The position numbers and the translations under genes were made by a program. Positions 17,497-25,425 of a DNA stretch of 64,000 bases are shown one piece after another. Source of the DNA: Micromonospora haikouensis (GTDB taxonomy: Bacteria > Actinomycetota > Actinomycetes > Mycobacteriales > Micromonosporaceae); contig NZ_FMCW01000009.1 of NCBI RefSeq assembly GCF_900091595.1, positions 62,001 to 126,000 of the forward strand. Direction: 5' to 3'. Every line of letters starts with the position of its first letter. Positions within the stretch are counted from its first letter, which is position 1. The notes beneath the pieces were generated by a model. That model saw nothing but the letters and a program-made list of their open reading frames with translations. It was not told the DNA's origin and searched no databases.

Positions 17497-18789
17497 ATGC
17501 CGGAGACCACTTCGCTCGGCCCACGGGACCCGGACCGGGCCGGCCCCTACGAGCTGCTCGGCCGGCTCGGCTCGGGCGGCCAGGGCGTGGTCTACCTGGG
17601 CCGCGACCGGCAGGGCCGGCTGGTCGCCGTCAAGATGCTCGACCTCTCCGCGCCACCCGACCCGCGCGCCCGGGCCCGGTTCGCCAAGGAGATCGACGCC
17701 GCCCGCCGGGTCGCGCCGTTCTGCACCGCGCAGATCCTCTTCGCCGACGTCGACGACGACCCGCCGTACGTGGTGAGCGAGTACATCGAGGGCCCGACCC
17801 TGCACCGGCACGTCCACGAGCGGGGCCCGGTCGCCGACAACGTGCTGCACCGGTTGGCCGTGGGCACCGCCACCGCGCTCACCGCGATCCACCAGGCCGG
17901 CGTGGTGCACTGCGACCTCAAGCCGGACAACGTGGTCCTCGGCGCGGACGGCCCCCGGGTGATCGACTTCGGCATCGCCCGGGCGCTCGACGTCACCGGC
18001 ACGGTGACCGGCGGGGTCATGGGCACCGCCGCGTACATGGCGCCGGAGCGGTTCCGCGACGACGAGGTGGGCCCCGCCAGCGACGTGTTCGCCTGGGCCG
18101 CCACCGTCGCGTACGCGGCGACGGGCCGCCCGCCGTTCGGCACCGGGGCGGTCGCGGCGGTGCTGCACCGGGTGCTGCACGACCCGCCGGACCTGACCGG
18201 CTTCTCCGGCCCGCTGGCGGAGCTGGTCGCCGAGTGCCTGGCCAAGGACCACCGGGCCCGGCCGCCGGCCGAGCAGGTCCTGCTGCGGCTGCTGGGGCAC
18301 GGCCCGCGCGGCGGCGCGCCGGTGCCGATCCGGGCGGCCCTGCAGCAGGGCACCGACGCGGCGGCCACCCAGCCGGTCCCCCGCCAGCCGGCGGCGCACG
18401 CCCCGACGGCCTGGCAGCCACCGCCCCCGACGGCCTGGCAGCCACCGCCCGCGACGGCGTGGCAGCCGGTCCAGCCGCCGGGTGGGCCCGCGGCGACGTA
18501 CCCGCCGGTGGCGCACGGGGCGCGGCCCGAGCACTGGCCGCGGCGGCTGCGCCGGGAGGCCACCGACGCGTGGGGCGTCTCGGCGGCGATCTTCCTCGGC
18601 GCGGCCGGCGGCGCCGTGGGGTACGTCGCGTCCACCGCCGTGGGCACCGCCGCCGGCGTCGGGGCGGTCACGTTCGTCGTGGTCTACGGCGTGCGCCTGC
18701 TGCTCGCCACGGCGCTGCCGCCGGCCGCCCCGCCTGGGGACGCGACGCCGATGTCCCCGCCCGACCCGCACCCCTGGAGGAGCCGATGA
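17497..18789 (+). CDS. Membrane-associated Ser/Thr protein kinase (PknB-like)
   Basis: 430 residues. The kinase domain spans about 10-265, with the glycine loop LGRLGSGGQGVVYLG, ATP-binding K46 in VAVKML, catalytic loop HCDLKPDN (D140), DFGIARA (D157), and APE in the substrate region. A Cys precedes the catalytic Asp, so it is a non-RD kinase. A proline-rich tail contains three near-identical TAWQPP-type repeats, then two hydrophobic segments near the C-terminus, likely anchoring it with the kinase in the cytoplasm. There is no PASTA domain. The stop overlaps the next gene's start (ATGA), so kinase and VWA protein are translationally coupled. ATG 17479 is an alternative start. Confidence 0.92.
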   Translation: MPETTSLGPRDPDRAGPYELLGRLGSGGQGVVYLGRDRQGRLVAVKMLDLSAPPDPRARARFAKEIDAARRVAPFCTAQILFADVDDDPPYVVSEYIEGPTLHRHVHERGPVADNVLHRLAVGTATALTAIHQAGVVHCDLKPDNVVLGADGPRVIDFGIARALDVTGTVTGGVMGTAAYMAPERFRDDEVGPASDVFAWAATVAYAATGRPPFGTGAVAAVLHRVLHDPPDLTGFSGPLAELVAECLAKDHRARPPAEQVLLRLLGHGPRGGAPVPIRAALQQGTDAAATQPVPRQPAAHAPTAWQPPPPTAWQPPPATAWQPVQPPGGPAATYPPVAHGARPEHWPRRLRREATDAWGVSAAIFLGAAGGAVGYVASTAVGTAAGVGAVTFVVVYGVRLLLATALPPAAPPGDATPMSPPDPHPWRSR

Positions 18790-20573
18790 CCGCCGGCCAG
18801 CGTTCCGCCCGGCCGTGGCTGCCGTACACCGTGGCCGTCGTCGCCGGGCTCGCGGTCATCGCCGCGGCGTACGTGATCGTGCGGCCGGCCCCCGGCCCGG
18901 ACCGCTCCGGGTGCGTGGCGCTGGAGGTGAACTCCTCGACGGAGAAGGCCGACCTGGTCGCCCAGCTCGCCGCCCGGTACAACGCCGCCGACCGGCGCTT
19001 CGGCGGGCGCTGCGCCGAGGTGACCGTGCACGGGCTCAACTCGGGCAAGGCGATGGAGGCCCTGGCGGCGGGGAACTGGTCCGGCCGGCAGCCGGGCGTC
19101 CCGGCTCCGCAGGTGTGGCTGCCCACGTCGTCGCTGTGGACGGGCCGGCTGCGGCTGCTCGACGAGCAGGCGGGCCGGGCGGCGCAGACCCCCGACCGGT
19201 ACCCGTCGATCGCCAACAGCCCGCTGGTCATCGCGATGCCCCTGGAGAAGGGCGAGCTGGTGCGCCAGCGCGGCAAGCTCGGCTGGGCGGACGTCCTCGG
19301 GCTCTCCGGCGACGCCGGCTGGGCGGCCTTCGGGCGGCCCGAGTGGGGCCGGTTCACCTTCGGCAAGGACAACCCGAACCTGTCCACGTCGGGGCTGGCG
19401 GCCACCATCGCCACCTACTACGCGGCGGTGCGGCGGTCCAGCGACCTGACGAAGGCCGACCTGGCGAAGCCCGCGGTGACCCAGTTCGTGCGCCGGATCG
19501 AGGCGAACGTCTCGCACTACAGCGACGACTCGGTGGACCTGCTGCGCGACCTCGCCGAGGCGGACCTGGGCGGGGCGGTTGCGGGCGCGGCCGGGGACGC
19601 GCGGGCCCGGGACATGAGCGCGGTCGTGGTCCAGGAGGAGCTGGTCTACCAGTACAACGAGGGGCAGCTCAGCCCCACCCCGGGGCAGAAGCCGCGGGTG
19701 CCGCTGGTGGCAGTGCACCCGAGCGAGGGCACGTTCAACCTCGACCACCCGTACGTCGTGCTGCCCTCGGCCGATGCGGCGCAGCAGGCGGCGGCCCAGG
19801 ACTTCCTGGCCTTCCTCCAGGACGACCCGCAGCAGCGCAGCTTCGCCGACCTCGGCTTCCGCGACCACGAGCGGCGGGCGTCGGACGCGCTGGTCGCCGC
19901 CGTCCGGGGCGGCACGGACGGGCAGCTGACCTACTTCGACCCGCCGGCGCCCGAGGTGGTCGACGCGATCCTGCGCGGCTGGGGCACGCTGCGCAAGAAG
20001 GCGAACATCCTGCTCGCCGTGGACACCTCCGGCTCGATGAACGCCAAGGTGGGCAGCCGCACCCGGTTCCAGGTGGCCACCACCGCCGTCGACCGGGGCG
20101 TCGGCCTGCTCAACTCCGCCGACCGGGTGGCGCTGTGGTCGTTCTCGTCGGAGACGCCGCAGCGGCCGGGGAAGCCGTACAGCGAGGAGGTCCGGCTGGG
20201 CCCGTACGACCGGGCCGCGTTCGCGCGCCGGCTCACCGGGCTGCGGGTGGGCGGCAACACCGCGTTGTACGCGACGGTCCGCGCCGCGCACCGCCGGCTG
20301 CTCGCCGACTACGACCCCGACCGGATCAACGCGGTGGTGGTGCTCACCGACGGCAAGAACGAGTATCCGAAGGACAACGACCTCGGCCGGCTGCTCGCCG
20401 ACATCGAGCTGGACCCGGACCGGCCGGTGAAGGTCTTCTGCGTGGCGTTCGACCGGGAGTCCGACCTGGCCGCGCTGGACCGGATCGCCGGGGCCAGCGC
20501 CGGCAAGGCGTTCGACGCCACCGACCCGGCGACGATCGACGAGGCGTTCGTGAAGCTGGTCAGCAGCTTCTGA
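18786..20573 (+). CDS. Membrane-anchored solute-binding-like protein with VWA domain
   Basis: 595 residues. One N-terminal membrane segment (PYTVAVVAGLAVIAAAYVIV) anchors an extracellular protein. Residues about 45-390 resemble an extracellular solute-binding (molybdate/SBP_bac_11-like) domain: VALEVNSSTEKADLVAQLAA, SIANSPLVIAMPLEKGEL and FTFGKDNPNLSTSGLAATIA. From about 400 follows a von Willebrand A domain with MIDAS DTSGSM, the Thr in GGNTALY and TDG in VVLTDGKNEYP, so metal binding looks intact. It is coupled to the upstream kinase by a 4-nt overlap. This arrangement suggests signalling or adhesion at the cell envelope; the ligand is unknown. Confidence 0.88.
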   Translation: MTAGQRSARPWLPYTVAVVAGLAVIAAAYVIVRPAPGPDRSGCVALEVNSSTEKADLVAQLAARYNAADRRFGGRCAEVTVHGLNSGKAMEALAAGNWSGRQPGVPAPQVWLPTSSLWTGRLRLLDEQAGRAAQTPDRYPSIANSPLVIAMPLEKGELVRQRGKLGWADVLGLSGDAGWAAFGRPEWGRFTFGKDNPNLSTSGLAATIATYYAAVRRSSDLTKADLAKPAVTQFVRRIEANVSHYSDDSVDLLRDLAEADLGGAVAGAAGDARARDMSAVVVQEELVYQYNEGQLSPTPGQKPRVPLVAVHPSEGTFNLDHPYVVLPSADAAQQAAAQDFLAFLQDDPQQRSFADLGFRDHERRASDALVAAVRGGTDGQLTYFDPPAPEVVDAILRGWGTLRKKANILLAVDTSGSMNAKVGSRTRFQVATTAVDRGVGLLNSADRVALWSFSSETPQRPGKPYSEEVRLGPYDRAAFARRLTGLRVGGNTALYATVRAAHRRLLADYDPDRINAVVVLTDGKNEYPKDNDLGRLLADIELDPDRPVKVFCVAFDRESDLAALDRIAGASAGKAFDATDPATIDEAFVKLVSSF

Positions 20574-20577
20574 GGCC

Positions 20578-20604
20578 GGCTGCCGGGGGCCTCCCCGGTC
20601 AGCC
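20578..20604. terminator. Terminator between convergent VWA and tesB genes
   Basis: Hairpin with GGCTG-CCGGGG arms (20578-20588), loop GCCT and CCCCGG-T-CAGCC (20593-20604), one bulged base. It fills the 42-bp gap between two gene ends and can serve both strands. No T-run. Confidence 0.65.
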
Positions 20605-20615
20605 GCCGCCTCTGC

Positions 20616-21500
20616 TCAGCCGCCGACGCGGCGCAGCAGGCCCTCCTGCACGGCGCTGGCGATGTGCCGGCCGTCGGTGGTGAACATCCGGCCGGTGGCC
20701 AGCCCGCGGGCACCGGAGGCCGACGGGCTCCAGCAGTCGTAGAGGAACCACTCGTCGGCCCGGAACGGCCGGTGGAACCACAGGGCGTGGTCGAGGCTCG
20801 CGCCGACCACGCCGCCGGGGCCCCAGACCTCGCCGTGCACCGACAGCACCGAGTCCAGCAGGGTCAGGTCGGAGGCGTACGTCAGGGCGCAGGCGTGCAG
20901 CAGCGGGTCGTCGGGGAGCTTGCCGTCGATGCGCATCCACACCCGCTGGTGGGGGTCGGCGGGGCGGTCGCCGGGGCGGACCCAGCCGGGCTCGCCGACG
21001 TAGCGCACGTCGATGGGGCGGGGGATCTGCCCCCAGATGCCGAGCCGCTCGGGGTAGCGGGCGAGGCGGTCGCTCATGGTGGGCACGTCGTCGGGGGCCG
21101 GCACGTCGGGCGGGGTGGGGGCGTGGTGGTCGAGCCCCTCCTCCTCGTGCCGCTGGAACGACGCCGACATGAAGAAGATCGGCTTGTCGTGCTGGAGCGC
21201 CACCGACCGGCGTACGGAGAACGACCGGCCGTCGCGGACGTTCTCCACCTGGTATGCGATCGGCTCGGCCGGGTCGCCGGGGCGGACGAAGTAGCCGTGC
21301 AGGGAGTGGACGAACCGTTCGGGGGCGACCGTGCGGCCGGCGGCGACCAGGGCCTGACCGGCGACCTGACCCCCGTACACCCGTTGCGGGCCGACCGGGG
21401 GGCTCATCCCCCGGAAGGCCATCGCGCCGGTGTGTTCGAGGTCGAGGACCTCCAGCAGCTGGTCGACGGCCGCCTGGCCGACGGTCGCCCCGTCGGTCAC
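20616..21500 (-). CDS. tesB: Acyl-CoA thioesterase II
   Basis: 294 residues, double hot-dog thioesterase that hydrolyses acyl-CoA to free acid and CoA. Landmarks: RVYGGQVAGQALVAAGRTV, VHSLHGYFVRPGDPAEPIAY, RDGRSFSVRRSVALQH and, in the second domain, ASLDHALWFHRPFRADEWFL with the usual catalytic-region Asp. The GTG start overlaps the pyk stop by 4 nt (GTGA), so the two genes are coupled. That pyk-tesB order is common in actinobacteria. The length matches the family. Confidence 0.94.
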   Translation of the reverse strand: MTDGATVGQAAVDQLLEVLDLEHTGAMAFRGMSPPVGPQRVYGGQVAGQALVAAGRTVAPERFVHSLHGYFVRPGDPAEPIAYQVENVRDGRSFSVRRSVALQHDKPIFFMSASFQRHEEEGLDHHAPTPPDVPAPDDVPTMSDRLARYPERLGIWGQIPRPIDVRYVGEPGWVRPGDRPADPHQRVWMRIDGKLPDDPLLHACALTYASDLTLLDSVLSVHGEVWGPGGVVGASLDHALWFHRPFRADEWFLYDCWSPSASGARGLATGRMFTTDGRHIASAVQEGLLRRVGG

Positions 21501-22945
21501 TGCAACGCCCGCGCGGAGGCCGCGTCGACCAGCGAGCCGAGCTGGTGCACGCGCAGGGTGTTGGTGGAGCCGGGGGTGCCCGGCGGGCTGCCGGCGACGA
21601 TGACCACGTAGTCGCCGGGGTTGGCCCGGTCGAGGCCGAGCAGCGCCTGGTCGACCTGGCGGAACATGTCGTCGGTGTGCTCGACGAACGGCATCAGGAA
21701 CGTCTCGACGCCCCAGCAGAGGGCGAGCTGGCTGCGCACCTCGGGCACCGGGGTGAACGCCCACAGCGGGAGGTCGCAGTGCAGCCGGCTGAGCCGCTTG
21801 ACGGTGTCGCCGGTCTGCGAGAAGGCGACGAGGGCCTTCGCGCCGATGGCCCGGGCGATCGACGACGCGGCGACGGTGAGCGCCCCGCCGTGGGTGCGCG
21901 GGTCGTGCTGGAGCCGGGGCACCCCGATCGAGCCGGCCTCGGTCGTCGTGATGATCTTGGCCATGGTGCTGACCGTGAGCACCGGGTACTTGCCGACGCT
22001 GGTCTCGCCCGAGAGCATGACCGCGTCCGCGCCGTCGAGCACCGCGTTGGCCACGTCGGACGCCTCGGCGCGGGTCGGCCGCGAATTCTCGATCATGGAG
22101 TCGAGCATCTGGGTGGCCACGATGACCGGCTTGGCGTTCTCCCGGCACAGCTGCACGGCGCGCTTCTGCACCAGGGGGACCTGGTCCAGCGGCAGCTCGA
22201 CGCCGAGGTCGCCACGGGCGACCATGACGCCGTCGAAGGCCAGCACGATCGCCTCCAGGTGGTCGACCGCCTCCGGCTTCTCGACCTTGGCCAGCACCGG
22301 GCGGCGGACGCCCTCCTCGTCCATGATGTTGTGGACGAGCTTGATGTCCTCCGCCGAGCGGACGAAGGACAACGCGATCATGTCGACGCCCAGGCCGAGG
22401 GCGAAGCGCAGGTCCTCGGCGTCCTTGTCCGACAGGGCCGGGACGCTGACCGCCACGTTGGGCAGCGAGACGCCCTTGTTGTTGGAGACCGGGCCGCCCT
22501 CGGTGACCAGGCAGCGGATGTCGTTGCCGACGACCTCGCTGACCTCGACGGCCACCCGACCGTCGTCGATGAGCAGCCGGTCGCCGGCCTTCACCTCCTG
22601 CGGCAGCTTGCGGTAGGTGCAGGAGACCCGCTCCTTCGTGCCGAGGACGTCGTCCCCGGTGATCACGACCGAGTCGCCGGTGCGCCACTCGTGCGGGCCG
22701 TCGGCGAACCGGCCGAGCCGGATCTTCGGACCCTGGAGGTCGGCGAGCACGGCCACCGGCCGGCCGGCGGCGTCGGCGGCCTCGCGGACGAGTCGGTAGA
22801 CCGCCTCGTGGTCCGCGTGGCTGCCGTGGCTGAAGTTGAGTCTCGCCACGTTCATGCCCGCTTCGACGAGCCCCCGGATTCGCTCCGGTGACGAGGTGGC
22901 GGGACCAAGGGTGCAGACGATCTTCGCGCGGCGTGTCACGCCCAT
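21497..22945 (-). CDS. pyk: Pyruvate kinase
   Basis: 482 residues; converts phosphoenolpyruvate and ADP to pyruvate and ATP, the last step of glycolysis. Seen: RRAKIVCTLGPATSSPERIR, NFSHGSHADHEAVYR, the catalytic/metal region KVEKPEAVDHLEAIVLAFDG then VMVARGDLGVELP, and VATQMLDSMIENSRPTRAEA, with active-site Lys and Thr present. I chose ATG 22945, with GGAGAG 10 nt upstream; the frame extends to 23035 but that part does not fit the family. tesB follows with a 4-nt overlap. The 283-bp region upstream holds its promoter. Confidence 0.97.
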   Translation of the reverse strand: MGVTRRAKIVCTLGPATSSPERIRGLVEAGMNVARLNFSHGSHADHEAVYRLVREAADAAGRPVAVLADLQGPKIRLGRFADGPHEWRTGDSVVITGDDVLGTKERVSCTYRKLPQEVKAGDRLLIDDGRVAVEVSEVVGNDIRCLVTEGGPVSNNKGVSLPNVAVSVPALSDKDAEDLRFALGLGVDMIALSFVRSAEDIKLVHNIMDEEGVRRPVLAKVEKPEAVDHLEAIVLAFDGVMVARGDLGVELPLDQVPLVQKRAVQLCRENAKPVIVATQMLDSMIENSRPTRAEASDVANAVLDGADAVMLSGETSVGKYPVLTVSTMAKIITTTEAGSIGVPRLQHDPRTHGGALTVAASSIARAIGAKALVAFSQTGDTVKRLSRLHCDLPLWAFTPVPEVRSQLALCWGVETFLMPFVEHTDDMFRQVDQALLGLDRANPGDYVVIVAGSPPGTPGSTNTLRVHQLGSLVDAASARALQ

Positions 22946-23228
22946 CAGGCTAGTCTCTCCTCCGGGTCGGTCTGCGGGCCGACCCCTTTCGGACTGCGGA
23001 ACAGTTTCCGACGACGCGTCACGCCCGCGCAGCAAAACGGGCGGAACCGCACCGGAAGCATCGTCCGGAGTCGTCGTGTGTCGGCGGGCATCGGCGACCG
23101 CGCGCCGGGAATCCTACCGCCCGGTGTCACCTCCCATGGGCACGCTCCCCGCCGCCGTGGCCGACGCTAGCAGCGCGCGGCCGGTGACCGCCGTCACGAT
23201 CGCGACAGCGGCCGGCCCGGGGCGCCGT
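22946..23228 (-). promoter_or_regulatory. pyk upstream region
   Basis: 283 bp between pyk and the end of the YCII gene. Contains the GGAGAG ribosome site for pyk and presumably its promoter. I see no clear -10/-35 pair, no riboswitch fold and no coding signal. Confidence 0.4.
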
Positions 23229-23585
23229 TCAGCTCTGCGTGCGGGCAAGGGGGAACTCCACCGAGCCGGCCGGGCAGAGGAACGTCATCACGTCGACGGC
23301 GTAGAGCCCCGCCTGCACCGCCGGGTCGGCCTCCATGACGCTGCGCACGTCGTCCACGGAGCCGGTGCGGGCCAGGCCGAAGCCGATCGGTGGGTCGGGC
23401 TCGCGCCCGGGGCCGTCGATCGACCCGGCGACCAGGACGATCCCCCGCCGCTGCAACGCGCGCATGTGCTCGGTGTGCTCGGCCTGCAACCGCTGGACCG
23501 TCTCGGCGGGCAGGGCCCGCCCGGACGGGCCCGGGTAGAGCACGATGCACTCGTACGTGTCGAGCGCGAAGTCGACCTGCGGCAT
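23229..23585 (-). CDS. YCII-related small protein
   Basis: 118 residues, a single YCII-like alpha/beta domain (dimeric alpha-beta barrel fold). Landmarks: YECIVLYPGPSGRALPAETV, QRRGIVLVAGSIDGPG and DVRSVMEADPAVQAGLYAVD, where family proteins carry the ADPxxxAGL segment. In YCII proteins a His-Asp pair is thought to be catalytic, but function is mostly unknown. I chose ATG 23585 because the upstream frame lacks family similarity; a GTG three codons earlier is possible. It lies upstream of pyk on the same strand, too far for a tight operon. Confidence 0.85.
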   Translation of the reverse strand: MPQVDFALDTYECIVLYPGPSGRALPAETVQRLQAEHTEHMRALQRRGIVLVAGSIDGPGREPDPPIGFGLARTGSVDDVRSVMEADPAVQAGLYAVDVMTFLCPAGSVEFPLARTQS

Positions 23586-23760
23586 CCCGGTCACGGCGTC
23601 CCCTCCCGCGCTGCCGGCCCACGCCCCGCCCGCGGACCCGCCCCGGCCAGCCTCGCACGCGCCGGCCCACCGCCGGGGCCGCTCGGCGCAACTGCCCCGG
23701 TCGACAGCCGCGAGATCACCCCGGGGCGGCGGGTCGGGCCCGCTGGTACGGTCCGAGGAG

Positions 23761-24670
23761 ATGGCAAAGGCGCCGGGGGGCAGCGAGCGAGGGCCGTGGG
23801 GGGACGACGTCCCCACCCGTCGGGCCGCCGCACCACGACGCGCCCCGGCGGGCCGCCGAACCGGACCGGCGGGCGGACGACGCGCACCGGCGAACCGACG
23901 ACGCGCACTGGCGGGCCATCTTCGCCGCCGCCGGGGAGACGGGCGCCCGCGTCGCCGGCCACGACTGGGCGGCCACCCCGCTGGGCCCCGTGCACACCTG
24001 GCCACAGAGCCTGCGCACCGCCGTGGCCAGCCGCCTGCGCTTCCCCGCGCCCGTGATGCTGTGCTGGGGCGAGAGGCTGGTGGTGCTGCACAACGACGCG
24101 TACCTGCCGGTGCTGGGCGACGCCGGGCCCACGGCGCTCGGCCGACCGGGCGCGGAGGTCTGGCCGGGCGCGTGGGACGTGCTGGGCCCGGCGCTGCGTG
24201 ACGTGCTGGCCGGAGCGGCCGTCACCCGCTCGGAGCAACGGACGCCGCCGGACGGCGCGGGCAGCCCCGGGAGGCGGCGGCTCACCTTCTGCCACAGCCC
24301 GGTCATCGACGAGTCGGGCACGCCCGGCGGGGTCCTCACGACGGTCACCGCGAACACGCCGGTCAGCGGACGCCCGGCGGTGCCGTCGCCCCGGCCCGCC
24401 GGCGCCGAGCCGCCGCCCGACGCCCCGGTGGCCGGGGAGCGCGGCGACCGCAGGCGCGCGCTGCGGCAGGCGGAGGCGTTCGCCCGGCTGGCGGGCGCGT
24501 TGAGCTTCGCCCGGGGCCGGGCGGGGATCGTGGACGTGGTGTACCGCACCGTCCCGACGCTGCTCGGGGCCAGCGGGCTGCGCGTGGCGACGGCCGACCC
24601 GGGCGCAGTCGTGCTGGCGGTGACCGGCGACGGCGGGCCCGGCTGGCCGCCACCGAGCACGACCTGGTGA
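23761..24670 (+). pseudogene. PAS-domain N-terminal part of a SpoIIE-type phosphatase, apparently frameshifted
   Basis: Encodes a PAS fold typical of actinomycete PAS-GAF-SpoIIE proteins: WAATPLGPVHTWPQSLRTAV, RLVVLHNDAYLPVLGDAG and LTFCHSPVIDESGTPGGVLT, then a short stub resembling the start of a GAF domain. In the PAS frame I find no ATG or GTG between the end of the preceding YCII gene and 23990, which is already inside the domain. A natural start ATG at 23761 lies in another frame, the same frame as the SpoIIE part downstream. The PAS frame stops at 24670, inside the expected GAF domain. A frameshift near 23780-23900 and another, or a deletion, near 24600-24660 would explain this. Confidence 0.6.
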
Positions 24671-25371
24671 CCCGGCTGGCCGGGCGGCTGCGCACCTCGG
24701 CGCGGGCCGCGCCGCCGACCCTGGACGTCGCCACCCGCTACCGGCCTGCGGTCACCGGCATGCACCTCGGCGGCGACTGGTTCGACCTGATCCGGCTCGA
24801 CGGCGACCGGCTGGCCGTGGTCGTCGGCGACGTGGTCGGCCACCAGGTCGAGGCCGCCGCCGACATGGCGCAGCTGCGCACCGTCGTGAACACGCTGATC
24901 CGGCTCGGGGTGCCGCTGGGCGAGGTCTTCCCCCGGCTGACCGACCTGATCGGCGTCGGGTTCCTCGGCACCTGCCTGGCGCTGGTCGTCGACCCGGCCG
25001 CCGGTGAGGTGGCGGTGGCCCGGGTCGGCCACCCGCACCCGGTGCTGGCGCGTCCCGGCAGCGCCCCGGAGCCGGTCGAGACGGCCAGCTCGCTGCCGCT
25101 GGGCATGGTGCGGGAGCCGGTGGCGGTGACGACGGTGCCGTTCCGGCCCGGTGACCTGCTGGTGGCGTACACCGACGGGCTGGTGGAGCGGCGCGGGCGG
25201 ACGTACGACGCGGGGCTCGGGGCGCTGTGCGGCGCGGTCGACGCGGCCCGCGACGCCCCGGTGGAGGCGGTCGCCGACGCGCTGCTGGACGGGCTGGCCG
25301 GCTCCGAGGACGACCAGGCGCTGGTGGTGCTGCGGCACGTCGACCGGCGGGGGGCCCTTCCCCCACAGTGA
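24667..25371 (+). CDS. SpoIIE-type PP2C serine phosphatase domain protein
   Basis: 234 residues covering a complete SpoIIE/PP2C phosphatase domain. Metal-binding motifs are visible: MHLGGDWFDLIRLDGDRLAV, VVVGDVVGHQVEAAADMAQL, LVVDPAAGEVAVARVGHPHP, VAYTDGLVERRGR and SEDDQALVVLR. Such proteins dephosphorylate anti-anti-sigma factors. The GTG start overlaps the stop of the PAS frame by 4 nt (GTGA). Upstream in this frame the sequence still looks protein-like (ATEHDL), which suggests a once longer PAS-GAF-SpoIIE protein. It may be expressed as a separate catalytic unit by coupled translation. Confidence 0.8.
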   Translation: MTRLAGRLRTSARAAPPTLDVATRYRPAVTGMHLGGDWFDLIRLDGDRLAVVVGDVVGHQVEAAADMAQLRTVVNTLIRLGVPLGEVFPRLTDLIGVGFLGTCLALVVDPAAGEVAVARVGHPHPVLARPGSAPEPVETASSLPLGMVREPVAVTTVPFRPGDLLVAYTDGLVERRGRTYDAGLGALCGAVDAARDAPVEAVADALLDGLAGSEDDQALVVLRHVDRRGALPPQ

Positions 25372-25425
25372 TCAACCCACTACCTTCTGAGGGATTCTCG
25401 TAACCGGTGGTGAGTGAGGGATCGC

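Noticed and set aside
18409..18475. Tandem DNA repeat in the kinase tail
   Set aside because: It encodes the in-frame TAWQPP repeats of the protein linker, so it needs no separate explanation.
16989..18785. Long open frame in the plus strand overlapping the Rrf2 gene and the kinase
   Set aside because: Arg/Gly/Ala-rich without domains; it only gains sense from 18786 on, where the VWA protein starts. The upstream part is a GC-rich shadow.
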